Under the pieces are notes generated by a model that searched no databases, was not told the origin of the DNA, and was given only the letters and a program-made list of their open reading frames with translations. DNA of 64,000 bases from Helicobacter sp. 11S03491-1 (GTDB lineage Bacteria; Campylobacterota; Campylobacteria; Campylobacterales; Helicobacteraceae), in contig NZ_MLAO01000008.1 of the NCBI RefSeq assembly GCF_002272835.1, positions 18,131 through 82,130 of the forward strand, given 5' to 3'. How positions within the stretch are numbered: position 1 is the stretch's first letter; every line of letters starts with the position of its first letter. A program made the translations under genes and the position numbers. Shown here piece after piece: positions 1-9,633 of the stretch.

Positions 1-2564
1 CTAATTTGAGGAAAAATTTCATTATCTTTGAGATCAAAAAGCACTTTATTACCTTCTGCAACCTTACCTTCCAAAATAAGTTCAGCCAATCTGTCTTCTA
101 CTTCTTCATACAAGGCTCTTTTGAGTGGTCTGGCTCCATAGACAGGATCAAAACCTGCTTTGGCAATAAATTCTTTGGCTTGTGGGGTTAGTTGCAAGGA
201 AATATTTTTTTCGATGACTTTTTTTGCAATGCCCTCAAACATAATATCTACAATTTTTACAATACCCTCAATATCCAATGGATTGAAGATGATAATGTCA
301 TCCAGACGATTTAGAAATTCAGGTTTGAAGTATTTTTTAAGCGCTTCATTAACAGCTTTTTCTTTTTCGTCATTGATTTCTATAATTTTATCGCTAGCTA
401 TGTTGCTTGTAAGAATAATGATTGTATTTCTAAAATCAACAGTTACTCCTTTGTTGTCAGTCAAACGTCCATCATCAAGAACTTGCAAAAGAATATTAAA
501 TACATCCGGATGAGCTTTTTCTATTTCATCAAACAATACAACCGAGTAAGGTTTTCTTCTGACTGCTTCAGTAAGTTGTCCTCCTTCTTCATACCCTACA
601 TATCCGGGAGGAGCACCTACAAGTCTGCTGGCAGCGTGTTTTTCCATATATTCACTCATATCTATACGGATAAGATTTTTATCTGTATCAAATAAGAATT
701 GCGCAAGTGATTTGGCGCTTTGGGTTTTGCCCACACCTGTAGGTCCTAGAAACAAGAAGCTTCCAATAGGACGATTGGCTTCGCTAAGACCTGCCTTATT
801 CCTTTTGATGACTCTTGAAATTGCCTTAAGCGCCTTGTCTTGTCCTACCACACTTTTTCTAAGCTCATCTTCAACGCCCAAAATTCTATCTTTTTCGCTT
901 TGGAGCATTTTTTTTACAGGGATTTGTGTCCATCGACTAATAATATTAGCAATACTCTCTTCTGTTACGGCATTTTTAAGCAATGTCCCGCTTGCTTGCA
1001 TTTTATCCCATTTTTCATTCAATCCCTTTTCTTTGATTTCTTGATCGGGGATTTTACTATAATCGATTTCAGCAGCTTTGTTGTAATTTCCTTCCCTCTT
1101 TGCAAGTTCGGATTCTCTTTTGAGGGAGTCAATATTGCTTTTGGTTTGGGCAATTTCTTTGAATACATTTTTTTCATTTTCAAATTGCGCTTCAAGGCGG
1201 TTTCTTTCTTCATTGCTATTGCTGAGTTCTTTATCTATTTCTTCAAGCCTTGTTTTGTTAGTATCTTTTTTTTCCATATTGAGGGCTTGTTTTTCAACTT
1301 CTAATGTTTGAATTTGTCTTTTGATACGAGATAATTCGGTGGGTTCAGATTCTATTTGCATTTTTAATTCTGCTGCACCTTCATCGATGAGATCTATTGC
1401 TTTATCCGGCAAGAAACGATCAGTGATATAACGATTGCTTAATTTTGCTGCTGCTACCAACGCTGAATCTGTAATATTGACATTATGGTGTGCTTCAAGT
1501 TTTTCTTTGATCCCACGTAAAATCTGAAGTGCTTCATTTACTGTAGGCTCATTGAGATTAATGGGTTGGAATCTTCTTGTAAGGGCAGCATCTTTTTCAA
1601 AATATTTACGATATTCTTTGAGTGTCGTAGCTCCTATTGTGTGGAGTTCTCCTCTTGCAAGAGCGGGTTTAAGAATATTGGCTGCATCCATGCTGCCTTC
1701 GCTAGCGCCTGCTCCTACAATTGTGTGAATTTCATCAATAAAAAGAATAATATTTCCGGCTTTTTTGACTTCCTCAATGACTTTTTTAAGTCTTTCTTCA
1801 AATTCTCCTCGATATTTTGCCCCTGCTACAAGGGCACTCATATCAAGTGCAATAACACGTTTATTTTGTAAAGAAATAGGGACTTCTTTTTTGATAATTC
1901 GTTGTGCCAGACCTTCTACAGCAGCTGTTTTACCTACACCGGGTTCTCCCAGTAAAATAGGGTTGTTTTTGGTTTTTCTGATGAGAATTTGCATCATTCT
2001 AGAGATTTCCTCATCTCTGCCAATTACAGGATCAAGGGTATTTTCCAGAGCTTTTTTTGTGAGATCTATCCCGAATTTTTCAAGAGATTCCAGATTGGAA
2101 TCATCGTTTTCATTTTGAATTTTTGTCCCTCCACGGATAACTTCCAAAGTTTTTTTAAGTTCGGTCAAATCCAAATATTTTCTAAAAACTTGAGTAAAAA
2201 TTTCTGTTTTAATATTGGCGATAATAAAAGTATCTAAAGCAATATATTTATCGCCATTTTTGGTAGCTAAACCTTCAGCTTGATTGAGATTATCTTGAAG
2301 ATTTTTGCTTATCGTAATATTTTCTTTGGTAATATTTGAACTTTTTGGCAACTTATCTGCCAGACTTTTGACTTCTAATTCGATGGCAATTTTATCAATA
2401 TTCATTTTATGTAGAGCTTGATTGAGAATAGATTGAGTATTGCTTAACATTGCCCATATTAAATGGATTGTATCTACTTCTTGATTTTTACCATGGAGTG
2501 CTAAGGAAACAGCTTGATCGAGAGTTTCTTTAAGTTGATGGGTCATTTTTTCAAATATATTCAT
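1..2564 (-). CDS. clpB: ATP-dependent chaperone ClpB (3' end outside window)
   Basis: ClpB is a hexameric AAA+ disaggregase of the cytoplasm that works with DnaK to recover aggregated proteins. The minus-strand frame reads open from the ATG at 2564 to the window edge, giving about 854 residues, so only a few C-terminal codons are missing if it has the usual length near 857. Seen in order: a Clp-N repeat domain (about residues 1-145); the first AAA+ module with Walker A GEPGVGKT near residue 206 and Walker [10 protein letters not shown]; a coiled-coil middle domain rich in Glu and Lys (about 400-520); and a second AAA+ module with Walker A GPTGVGKT and the pore motif GYVGYE. A GGAG-type ribosome binding site (aaaggag) precedes the start. 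It is divergent from ctpA with a 205-bp gap. I saw no frame break. Confidence 0.96.
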   Translation of the reverse strand, partial: MNIFEKMTHQLKETLDQAVSLALHGKNQEVDTIHLIWAMLSNTQSILNQALHKMNIDKIAIELEVKSLADKLPKSSNITKENITISKNLQDNLNQAEGLATKNGDKYIALDTFIIANIKTEIFTQVFRKYLDLTELKKTLEVIRGGTKIQNENDDSNLESLEKFGIDLTKKALENTLDPVIGRDEEISRMMQILIRKTKNNPILLGEPGVGKTAAVEGLAQRIIKKEVPISLQNKRVIALDMSALVAGAKYRGEFEERLKKVIEEVKKAGNIILFIDEIHTIVGAGASEGSMDAANILKPALARGELHTIGATTLKEYRKYFEKDAALTRRFQPINLNEPTVNEALQILRGIKEKLEAHHNVNITDSALVAAAKLSNRYITDRFLPDKAIDLIDEGAAELKMQIESEPTELSRIKRQIQTLEVEKQALNMEKKDTNKTRLEEIDKELSNSNEERNRLEAQFENEKNVFKEIAQTKSNIDSLKRESELAKREGNYNKAAEIDYSKIPDQEIKEKGLNEKWDKMQASGTLLKNAVTEESIANIISRWTQIPVKKMLQSEKDRILGVEDELRKSVVGQDKALKAISRVIKRNKAGLSEANRPIGSFLFLGPTGVGKTQSAKSLAQFLFDTDKNLIRIDMSEYMEKHAASRLVGAPPGYVGYEEGGQLTEAVRRKPYSVVLFDEIEKAHPDVFNILLQVLDDGRLTDNKGVTVDFRNTIIILTSNIASDKIIEINDEKEKAVNEALKKYFKPEFLNRLDDIIIFNPLDIEGIVKIVDIMFEGIAKKVIEKNISLQLTPQAKEFIAKAGFDPVYGARPLKRALYEEVEDRLAELILEGKVAEGNKVLFDLKDNEIFPQI

Positions 2565-2769
2565 TGAAAACTCCTTTTTTGGAAACAAGATTTATATTGG
2601 TAGTATTATATAAGTTTAGTCTAATAATGTCAAGTTATTTTATTCATTTATGCTAAGACTATTTTGATAAAATGAATAGTAATAAGATAGATAATAATTT
2701 ATTTGTTTAATATGATAAAATTTTAGGTAGAATTTAGCTTTAAAAATAATCCATGTAGGCAGGCAAGGA

Positions 2770-4125
2770 ATGAATAAATATCTGATTTCGGGTGTATTGG
2801 TATCATTTTTGAGTGTATCTTTAGTGTTTAATGGACTTTCTGCTAAGGAAGATCAAGGAAATGCCACAACACAACAACAAAGAATAGAGGCTTATAATAA
2901 GCTTACAAAAATTATCAATACGATTGAGGCTTATTATGTTGATGATATAAGCATTAACGATATTGTAAATAAGGCTATTGAGGGTTTATTATCTAATTTG
3001 GATGCGCATTCGGCATATTTGACAGAAAAAAAATTCAAAGATTTGAGGGCACAAACTGATGGCGAATTTGGTGGGCTTGGAATTACAATTGGCATGAAAG
3101 ATGGAGCTTTGACGATTATTGCTCCATTAGATGATACCCCGGCTCAAAAACAAGGTCTTAAAAGTGGTGATGTGATTTTAAAGATTAATGATGAAAGCAC
3201 TTTAAATATGAGTATTGATGATGCTGTGAATATCATGCGAGGTAAGCCAAAAACTTCTGTAAAACTTACTGTAGTCAGAAAAGGTGAAGCCAAGCCTTTA
3301 GAATTTACTATAGTTCGGGATATTATTAAGGTTAAATCAGTCCATGCAAGAAAAATAGAAGGGACAAAGTTTTTATATATCAGGGTTAATTCGTTTGATA
3401 AAAATGTTACACATAGCGTTGTAAATGAATTGAAAAAAGATCCCGATGTCCAAGGGATTGTTTTGGATTTGAGAAATAACCCCGGTGGGCTGCTCAATCA
3501 GGCAGTTGATTTATCGGATTTGTTTATCAAAAGCGGTGTGATTGTCTCTCAAAAAGGCAAAATTAAAGAAGAAAATATGGAATACAAAGCCAATGGAAAA
3601 GCCCCTTATCCTAATTTGCCTATTGTTGTTTTGGTAAATGGAGGGACTGCGAGTGCGAGTGAAATTGTTTCAGGAGCTTTGCAAGATCATAAGCGTGCTT
3701 TAATTGTAGGTGAAGATACTTTTGGAAAAGGGAGTGTTCAAGTTGTGCTTCCTATTGATAAAACAGAGGCAATTAAATTAACTACTGCAAAATATTACCT
3801 TCCAAGCGGCAGGACAATCCAAGCTGTTGGCATTAAGCCTGATATTCTTGTGCATCCGGGTGTAGTGCCTCAAAATGAGAGTAGTTTTGAAATCAAAGAA
3901 GCAGATTTGAGAAATCATCTTGAGAATGAGCTTCAAAAAGTAGATAAAAAAACTGAGAATAAAAACCCCGATAGCAAAAAAGCAGAAAATAAAAAAACTG
4001 AGAATAAAAAAACAGAAGAACAAAAGCTTATCACCCAAAAAGATATCAACAATGATATTCAATTAAAATCCGGAATTGATATATTAAAGACTTGGAATAT
4101 CATCAGATCGGCAAATAAAAAATAA
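2770..4125 (+). CDS. ctpA: Carboxyl-terminal processing serine protease (S41)
   Basis: A periplasmic tail-specific protease of the CtpA/Prc family that trims exported or lipoprotein substrates from the C-terminus. Residues 1-25 form a signal peptide (MNKYLISGVLVSFLSVSLVF then NGLSA). A PDZ domain lies at about 95-180 and the S41 catalytic core at about 190-370. The Ser/Lys dyad is visible as Ser295 in GGTASASE and Lys320 in FGKGSVQ, with the 25-residue spacing of the family. The tail (about 395-425) is a low-complexity Lys/Glu/Asn stretch with repeated KKTENK-like units and is unlikely to be folded. It is the first gene of a tight run: purC starts 9 bp after its stop. Family assignment is secure; substrates are unknown. 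Confidence 0.94.
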   Translation: MNKYLISGVLVSFLSVSLVFNGLSAKEDQGNATTQQQRIEAYNKLTKIINTIEAYYVDDISINDIVNKAIEGLLSNLDAHSAYLTEKKFKDLRAQTDGEFGGLGITIGMKDGALTIIAPLDDTPAQKQGLKSGDVILKINDESTLNMSIDDAVNIMRGKPKTSVKLTVVRKGEAKPLEFTIVRDIIKVKSVHARKIEGTKFLYIRVNSFDKNVTHSVVNELKKDPDVQGIVLDLRNNPGGLLNQAVDLSDLFIKSGVIVSQKGKIKEENMEYKANGKAPYPNLPIVVLVNGGTASASEIVSGALQDHKRALIVGEDTFGKGSVQVVLPIDKTEAIKLTTAKYYLPSGRTIQAVGIKPDILVHPGVVPQNESSFEIKEADLRNHLENELQKVDKKTENKNPDSKKAENKKTENKKTEEQKLITQKDINNDIQLKSGIDILKTWNIIRSANKK

Positions 4126-4134
4126 GGTAGCAAT

Positions 4135-4845
4135 ATGAATAAAGTAAGAATGCTTTATGAAGGTAAGGGTAAAAAGCTTTACAGCACATATGAAGAAGGT
4201 GTTTTGATAGCTGAATTTAAAGATGACTTAACTGCTTTTAATGCTGAAAAAAAAGGAAATGAGAGAGGTAAGGGGGAATTAAATTGTAAAATTAGTTCTT
4301 TTTTATTTGAAATACTTGAAAAACAGGGCATCAAAACTCATTATCTCAAAAGACTTGATGCTCAAAATATTTTGTGTAAAAAAGTAGAAATTATCCCTAT
4401 TGAAGTAGTTACAAGAAATATTGCCACAGGTTCAATTTCAAAACGTTTAGGCATTCAAGAAGGCAGTGTTTTTCCCTTTGGAGTTGTGGAGTTTTATTAT
4501 AAAGATGATGCTTTAGGTGATCCAATTATCAATGATGAGCACTGTAAAATATTAGGTATTACAGATAAACAAGAGGATTTGGAGTTTTTAAAATCCCAAG
4601 CAAGAAAAATAAATGCAATTTTAAAAGATTTTTTTGATACTAAAAATTTGAAACTGGTTGATTTCAAACTTGAATTTGGTAGAGATGATAAAGGAGAAAT
4701 TATTCTTGCCGATGAAATTAGCCCTGATAGTTGTAGGTTTTGGGATAAAACTACAAATGAGAAATTAGATAAAGATAGATTTAGACAGGACTTAGGAAAT
4801 ATAAAACTTGCCTATGAGGAAGTTTTAAGACGAATAGTGTCTTAA
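4135..4845 (+). CDS. purC: SAICAR synthetase
   Basis: Phosphoribosylaminoimidazole-succinocarboxamide synthase. It ligates aspartate to CAIR with ATP in de novo purine synthesis, in the cytosol. The 236-residue product has the usual length. Family motifs seen are the N-terminal [13 protein letters not shown] nucleotide-binding strand, [15 protein letters not shown], and the C-terminal [14 protein letters not shown] signature. An AAGGT ribosome binding site precedes the ATG. It is followed 15 bp later by purS and then purQ, so three purine genes sit together behind ctpA, apparently co-transcribed. Confidence 0.97.
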   Translation: MNKVRMLYEGKGKKLYSTYEEGVLIAEFKDDLTAFNAEKKGNERGKGELNCKISSFLFEILEKQGIKTHYLKRLDAQNILCKKVEIIPIEVVTRNIATGSISKRLGIQEGSVFPFGVVEFYYKDDALGDPIINDEHCKILGITDKQEDLEFLKSQARKINAILKDFFDTKNLKLVDFKLEFGRDDKGEIILADEISPDSCRFWDKTTNEKLDKDRFRQDLGNIKLAYEEVLRRIVS

Positions 4846-4860
4846 TTAAGGGAGAGGCAG

Positions 4861-5106
4861 ATGGTTGTAGAAATTAGCGTAACATTAAAAGAGGGTGTTT
4901 TAGATCCTCAGGCAAAGGCTATTGATCATGCTTTGAAATCTTTGGGATTTTTGGATATAAAAAATGTTTCTTTGGGCAAAAAAATTATCCTTGAATTTGA
5001 TCATCATAATAAACAGCAAGCTCTTTTGGAAGCTCAAAAAATGTCAGAGGAGCTTTTGGCAAATACAGTTATAGAAGATTATTTTATTCATGTCAGGGAA
5101 AAATAA
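4861..5106 (+). CDS. purS: FGAM synthase subunit PurS
   Basis: Small 81-residue subunit of the three-part phosphoribosylformylglycinamidine synthase (PurS-PurQ-PurL), which bridges the glutaminase and synthetase subunits. The family pattern is clear: an N-terminal strand VEISVTLKEGVLDPQAKAI, then the helix beginning HALKSLGF and a C-terminal strand IEDYFIHV. GGGAGAGG lies just before the ATG. Its stop (5104-5106) lies one base before the chosen purQ start, so the two are translationally coupled. The large PurL subunit is not in this window. Confidence 0.95.
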   Translation: MVVEISVTLKEGVLDPQAKAIDHALKSLGFLDIKNVSLGKKIILEFDHHNKQQALLEAQKMSEELLANTVIEDYFIHVREK

Positions 5107-5107
5107 A

Positions 5108-5767
5108 ATGGTATCTATCTTGCAATTTCCCGGTACAAATTGCGAAAGAGACATGCTTTATGCTTATAGTGAAATCTTAGGTGCCCAAAGTGCAATTGTT
5201 TGGCACAAAAACGAAGAACTACCTCAAAATACAAAACTTGTAGTCATACCCGGTGGATTTAGCTATGGAGATTATCTCAGAAGTGGGGCAATTGCTCGAT
5301 TTTCGCCTATTATGAAAAGCGTGGTAAATTATGCTCAAAATGGAGGGATTGTTTTGGGAATTTGCAATGGTTTTCAGATTTTGACAGAATCAAGGCTTTT
5401 GCCCGGAGTCTTGAAACGCAATGACGGATTGTCTTTTGTCTCAAAAAAACAAAATCTTAAGGTTGTCTGCAATGACAATAAGTTTTTAGCTTCTTATGAC
5501 TTAAATCAAGTTATTTCTATGCCTATTGCCCATGCTGATGGGAATTATTATGTTGATAAAGAAACTTTAGAATTTATGGAAAAAAATCATCAAATTTTAC
5601 TTCAATATGTTGATAATCCCAATGGATCATTATCTTCAATCGCAGGAATATGTAATAAAGAAAAAAATGTTTTTGGTCTAATGCCTCACCCTGAACGTGC
5701 TATAGAATCTATTCTTGGAAGCAGCGATGGTTTAGAAATGTTGCGTTCATTGCTTTGGGAAGTTTGA
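5108..5767 (+). CDS. purQ: FGAM synthase glutaminase subunit PurQ
   Basis: Class I glutamine amidotransferase subunit of FGAM synthase; it releases ammonia from glutamine for PurL. The nucleophile is the Cys of LGICNGFQIL (about residue 86), and the His/Glu pair is in MPHPERAIE near the C-terminus. The N-terminus reads MVSILQFPGTNCERD. I chose the ATG at 5108 (219 residues) because AGGGA lies 9 nt upstream. An in-frame ATG at 5090 would add six residues, but it lies inside purS and is poorly placed. The stop TGA overlaps the next gene's ATG at 5767. Confidence 0.95.
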   Translation: MVSILQFPGTNCERDMLYAYSEILGAQSAIVWHKNEELPQNTKLVVIPGGFSYGDYLRSGAIARFSPIMKSVVNYAQNGGIVLGICNGFQILTESRLLPGVLKRNDGLSFVSKKQNLKVVCNDNKFLASYDLNQVISMPIAHADGNYYVDKETLEFMEKNHQILLQYVDNPNGSLSSIAGICNKEKNVFGLMPHPERAIESILGSSDGLEMLRSLLWEV

Positions 5768-6870
5768 TGAAAAAGATTTTATATCTATTTTTTTGTTTGT
5801 ATTTATTGGGCATTTTGAATATTGTCTGTGCGCAAGATGATTCTAGCCAAAATCGAGCAAAAATTATTTATATCAAAATTCCTGATTCTCAAGTATTTAA
5901 TAAACCTGTTTATATTGGCGAGAGTATTCAAGTTACTTATAGCCTTCTTTTGTTCTCAAATGCGAGATTTGTGGGGACAGAGTTTGTTGGAGGGATTGAC
6001 ACTCATAAATTAGTTTTGAAAAACCCCGATACAAAGTGGAAACTCACAAGTGATGGTTCTTATAAGGCTATCTATGAATACAAGATTAAATCTCTTGATG
6101 CTTCAATCCCACCCCTAAAGGTAATGGCGATTTCAAGCGATGGGGATTATAGTGATTCTTCCATTGCTCCGGCAATTAATTTGAATGTCATTGATTTGTA
6201 TCAAAATCAAAAATATGCAGGCGTAGTTGCCAGCGAGTTTGATATTCTTGGATACAAAACAAAAACCTATGATAATCTCAATAATATTTTAGTTTTTGAA
6301 GCAGAAGCAAGGCAGTCAAATTTGGAAGATTTGAAGCTTCCTGATATTGTCAAACAAGGATTTGAGAGTATTCATGTTGGAGATGAGTCTTCTGATGGAA
6401 TTTATTATTGTATCATCCCCAAGAATGTCCAAAATATTTCTTTTGAGTATTTTTCTTTAAAAGACAACCGCTTCAAAGATGTTACTTTGCCTATTATTGC
6501 AAGTGATGATACTATCAGCACTCAAGATGATATAAAACCAAAAAATAATTTTCTTTTGTTTTCAAATTTAGTTACTGTTGGATTCATGATAGTATTTTTG
6601 ATTCTCTATTTTTTACTTGGAAGGAAAAGGATTTTCTTAATTATTTTTGGATTATTTTTAATTTATTTACTTTGGAATATTTTTTCCAGGCATGAGGCGG
6701 TTTTGCTTGCGAATAAGCATATTCGTATTTTGCCTACTTATAATTCAACTATATTAGAAACTACAAAATCAAATATGGAAGTTGAAGTAATTGGCAAACA
6801 TGATCAATATTATAAAATTGTTACTAATGATGATAAAGTAGGATGGGTAAATAAAAATGATGTTAAATAA
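5767..6870 (+). CDS. Exported membrane protein with C-terminal SH3-like domain
   Basis: Hypothetical protein of 367 residues; its position before plsC matches an uncharacterised H. pylori gene (HP1349 by memory of gene order). Residues 1-21 are a signal peptide ending in VCA. The large N-terminal part (about 22-255) is beta-rich and may be periplasmic, in the style of BatD-like proteins. Two adjacent hydrophobic stretches (about 264-305: [19 protein letters not shown] and then [18 protein letters not shown]) would form a membrane hairpin. The last 60 residues ([14 protein letters not shown] to WVNKNDVK) look like a bacterial SH3 domain. The start overlaps the purQ stop, so I prefer ATG 5767 to an in-frame ATG at 5755. 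Function unknown. Confidence 0.8.
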   Translation: MKKILYLFFCLYLLGILNIVCAQDDSSQNRAKIIYIKIPDSQVFNKPVYIGESIQVTYSLLLFSNARFVGTEFVGGIDTHKLVLKNPDTKWKLTSDGSYKAIYEYKIKSLDASIPPLKVMAISSDGDYSDSSIAPAINLNVIDLYQNQKYAGVVASEFDILGYKTKTYDNLNNILVFEAEARQSNLEDLKLPDIVKQGFESIHVGDESSDGIYYCIIPKNVQNISFEYFSLKDNRFKDVTLPIIASDDTISTQDDIKPKNNFLLFSNLVTVGFMIVFLILYFLLGRKRIFLIIFGLFLIYLLWNIFSRHEAVLLANKHIRILPTYNSTILETTKSNMEVEVIGKHDQYYKIVTNDDKVGWVNKNDVK

Positions 6871-7555
6871 ATTAAAGGGCATTTATGCTAGCTTAGTGAT
6901 AGCTGCCGGTTTAGCTGTGATTATTTTTTTTATTTTTTGGACAAAAAAAAATCATAACGGAAGATTTTTTAGGAAGTGGTGTCGGTTTTTTTTTCCATTA
7001 TGCAGGATAAAAATAGAAAAGATCGGAGATTTTGATAGAAGCGCAACATTGATTGTCATGAATCATCAGAGTTATAGTGATATTATTTGTTTAGAGGGTT
7101 TTCATCCTGATAATATTTGTTGGGTAGCCAAAAAAGAATTAGGAGAGATTCCTTTTTATGGCTATGCTTTGAGGGGACCTGAAATGATACTTATAGACAG
7201 AGAGGACAAAAAAGGTTTGACTTTTTTATTTAAAGAAGCAAAAAAAAGGCTCGATCAACATAGGCCCTTGATTATATTTCCTGAGGGCACAAGAAGCAAG
7301 GGAGGTGAAAAATTTTTACCCTTTAAGCTTGGAGCTAAAATTTTAGCAGAGAAATTTAATCTCAAAATCCAGCCTATTGTGCTTGTCAATACAAGAAAGA
7401 TTTATAGCTCTCAACCATTAGAGTCAGCAAGCAATGTTGCCAGAATGGTTATTATGGACACTTTTATGCCCGAAAATGGAAGCAATTGGTATGAGCGTTT
7501 AGAATCTCAAATGCAGGAAGTTTATCTTAAGCACTACAAGGAACTTAATTCTTAG
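6857..7555 (+). CDS. plsC: 1-acyl-sn-glycerol-3-phosphate acyltransferase
   Basis: Inner-membrane acyltransferase making phosphatidic acid from lysophosphatidic acid. Residues about 9-27 are a transmembrane anchor. The catalytic HX4D motif is MNHQSYSD, and the acceptor-binding motif is [10 protein letters not shown]. Length 232 residues is normal. The ATG at 6857 lies inside the end of the preceding gene (14-nt overlap); a second ATG directly follows it and could be used instead. The early coding region contains a run of nine A (about 6947) and one of nine T (about 6986), where slippage could occur. Last gene of the ctpA-purCSQ cluster. Confidence 0.93.
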   Translation: MMLNKLKGIYASLVIAAGLAVIIFFIFWTKKNHNGRFFRKWCRFFFPLCRIKIEKIGDFDRSATLIVMNHQSYSDIICLEGFHPDNICWVAKKELGEIPFYGYALRGPEMILIDREDKKGLTFLFKEAKKRLDQHRPLIIFPEGTRSKGGEKFLPFKLGAKILAEKFNLKIQPIVLVNTRKIYSSQPLESASNVARMVIMDTFMPENGSNWYERLESQMQEVYLKHYKELNS

Positions 7556-7659
7556 TTGAATTTTATTTTATTTATAGTAAAATAAAGACATAGAGTCTCA
7601 TCATAAACAAAAAAGTGGGTGTGTCTCAAAATTCATTTATAGACGAAACAGCAACTCAA

Positions 7660-7735
7660 GGGGTGTTAGCTCAGTTGGGAGAGCGCGACGCTGGCAGCGT
7701 CGAGGTCAGCGGTTCGATCCCGCTACACTCCACCA
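7660..7735 (+). tRNA. tRNA-Ala (anticodon GGC)
   Basis: A complete 76-nt cloverleaf can be drawn: acceptor GGGGTGT/ACACTCC, D arm GCTC...GAGC, anticodon stem CGACG/CGTCG with loop CTGGCAG (anticodon GGC, reads GCC), T stem AGCGG/CCGCT with TTCGATC loop, and encoded CCA. All stems pair apart from one G-U. It lies alone between plsC and a decayed restriction-modification locus, a typical insertion neighbourhood. Confidence 0.97.
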
Positions 7736-7740
7736 TTATA

Positions 7741-8153
7741 ACTTTTCTTTTCATCTTCGTTCATAGTATATTATCTTTCACTCATACCCATTAGCTTCGT
7801 CATATACGATATTTCTTTGTCCTTTTTTCTATATTGGTGTATAAAATTTTTTTGGGGTTACACTTTTAATATGGGTTTATTAAAAAATAACTCTCTAGCT
7901 TTTATTGTTATTTCTCAAATCTTATCTCCTGTTGTTAAAAATCATTACCCTAAAATTACAGATGAAAAATTTTAGGAGAATTATTAAGATGTATAGATGC
8001 TTATTCTAACTCCTTGTTAATAAGAACAGTTTTTGGCATTTTGTTGCTTTAATCCCTTTGCTTTCAGGGAATCTTTGTAGACTCAAATGGAGTTTTATTG
8101 GTGAGTATTTTAAATGAAGTTAAGACTTTCATTTATTAGGGAGAGTGGGTTTT
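7741..8153. other. Gene-free stretch after tRNA-Ala, probable decayed DNA
   Basis: About 410 bp between tRNA-Ala and the endonuclease-like remnant. No open frame of useful length with a ribosome binding site is visible on either strand, and stops occur throughout. Since the fragment at 8154 seems to lack its C-terminal part, this stretch may hold the eroded remainder of that gene on the minus strand, but I could not read a convincing protein in it. Confidence 0.4.
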
Positions 8154-8462
8154 TCATTCTGTAAAAAATTCTAAAAAACCAATGATGGGAGAGTCTTTGA
8201 ATAAAGCCTTAAAAAATATGGGTTTTAGTGATGAACAAACAAAATTTTTATATTTATTAGGATCGTTGTAAAAATCAGATTCATAAAAATATGTCATGGA
8301 ATAAATTGCACAGATATTTGCCAGGTTTCTTCTTGTTTTGGAATCTCCATAGATTGCCCCCATCTTAGAATCAAGATAACGCAACAATAGGCTGTGATCA
8401 AATATATTTTGATAATTATTTAAAAAATCGTCTTTTAAAATTTGTTTTATGAAATTTTTCAT
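8154..8462 (-). pseudogene. Probable truncated type II restriction endonuclease remnant
   Basis: A 102-codon minus-strand frame starting MKNFIKQILKDDFLNNYQ. It begins nine bases beyond the stop of the decayed adenine methyltransferase (8471) and runs the same way, the usual place of a cognate endonuclease. The stretch containing YGDSKTRRNLANICAIYS resembles N-terminal regions of some type II enzymes as I remember them, but I cannot name the family. The product is too short for a complete enzyme, and no continuation is readable between 7740 and 8150. I read it as an N-terminal fragment left after decay. A small intact protein of unknown function is the alternative. Confidence 0.5.
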
Positions 8463-8470
8463 TGGAATTT

Positions 8471-9290
8471 CTAATAATAAATTTTATCCGGCAAATGATA
8501 TTGCTTTATTTTTGGCATTATATTTTTTGAATTAATAATATTACATCTTTTATAGCCAATTTCGCAATATTGTGGATTTAACTCAATTCCAATGCCATTA
8601 TCTCTTCAAATCATTTGCAACTTTGATTGTAGTAAAACTTCCGCTAAAAGGATCTGATACTATGTCATTAATATTGCCGGAAGCCTTTATTATTCGTTCT
8701 AATAACTTTTCCGGTTTTTGTGTTGGGTGATTTTGGTATTCTTTCATTCTGAAGCGAACTTTTGTAAAATTCCATACATTGCCCGGAACCTTTTGAGTAT
8801 TATATAGTTGGGGTGTTTTTTCGATAATCTATCAGTTTTCTTTTAGCCCCTAGTTTTTGCTTCTATCATTATTTCATCCGCATTAAAAGTATAGCTATTC
8901 TTACTGCTTTTATTAATCATTAAAATTGGTTCATATAAAGAGCCAAATATTTTTTAGATTGGACGCTTGAACTATCATAACTCCAAATAATTCTTGAGAG
9001 AACATTGTAATTTTCACTTACAAAAACATCTAAAAATGGTATAAATTGTGTAGCGGTCATAAAATACATCGTTCCATTGTCTTTTAAAATCCGCATACAC
9101 TCATTTATCCATGTTTTACACCAATTAATATAATCTTTTGTGCAATTCCATTTGTCTCTGTTATTGCCAAAATTTTTATCAATATTATAAGGAGGATCAG
9201 CAAAAATCAAAGCAATAGACTTATCTTTTATAAACTTTAATTTTTTTATATAACGAAGAGATAGGGTGGTTTGAATTTAAATCCAATATT
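8471..9290 (-). pseudogene. Decayed YhdJ-type N6-adenine DNA methyltransferase
   Basis: Translated pieces in different frames join into a beta-class adenine methyltransferase like E. coli YhdJ (a family acting on ATGCAT). Order seen from 9276 downward: IKDKSIALIFADPPYNIDKNF (catalytic DPPY), then RIIWSYDSSSVQSKKYL, a one-base shift into LYEPILMINK and NADEIMIEAKT, another shift into GAKRKLIDYRKN, another into QKVPGNVWNFTKVRFRMKEY, NHPTQKPEKLLERI and the SAM-binding DPFSGSFTT, then a last shift into NGIGIELNPQYCEIGYKR with a stop at 8471. At least four frameshifts are needed, so no intact enzyme can be made. The recognition sequence is inferred from family resemblance only. The 5' limit is uncertain because a stop occurs at 9277-9279. 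Confidence 0.85.
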
Positions 9291-9633
9291 CCCAAACTTT
9301 GTTTTTATGATTCTTTGTAATATTTTGAAACAAAAAGTTTTGGAAGTTCATGAAGTCAATGATTGGGTTGGTTTTTAAGCTAAGTGTTGAATATCAAATA
9401 TTAATAATTTAGTCGGTATTTGCCTTGATTGTTTTGCTTATTAATTATTATTAATATCAAAAATGAAGTAGTCATCATTTTTGATAAATTTATATTTCAT
9501 CATTTGAATACCTCTTTTTTTCAATAAATCTCTAAAATATCTAATTGCAATAAATTATTATTCTCATTAAGAAATTCATTAAATTTATGATAATATTTTT
9601 ATTTTAATTTTTAATAGATTTTAGGAGAATAAT
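9291..9633. other. AT-rich intergenic region with an 11-bp inverted repeat
   Basis: About 340 bp between the methyltransferase remnant and the phosphoethanolamine transferase. It contains no supportable gene. A perfect 11-bp inverted repeat (ATCAAAAATGA, 9456-9466, with its complement at 9475-9485, 8-nt loop) is the only clear structure. It could be a terminator or operator for the downstream gene. Confidence 0.5.

Noticed and set aside
840..1304. A 154-codon plus-strand frame opposite clpB
   Set aside because: It lies wholly antisense to the conserved ClpB middle domain, is Phe/Ile-rich as expected of an AT-rich reverse frame, and has no ribosome binding site.
7741..9633. A genomic island with integrase after tRNA-Ala
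   Set aside because: No integrase, no repeated tRNA 3' end and no mobile-element genes are visible, only the decayed R-M pair.
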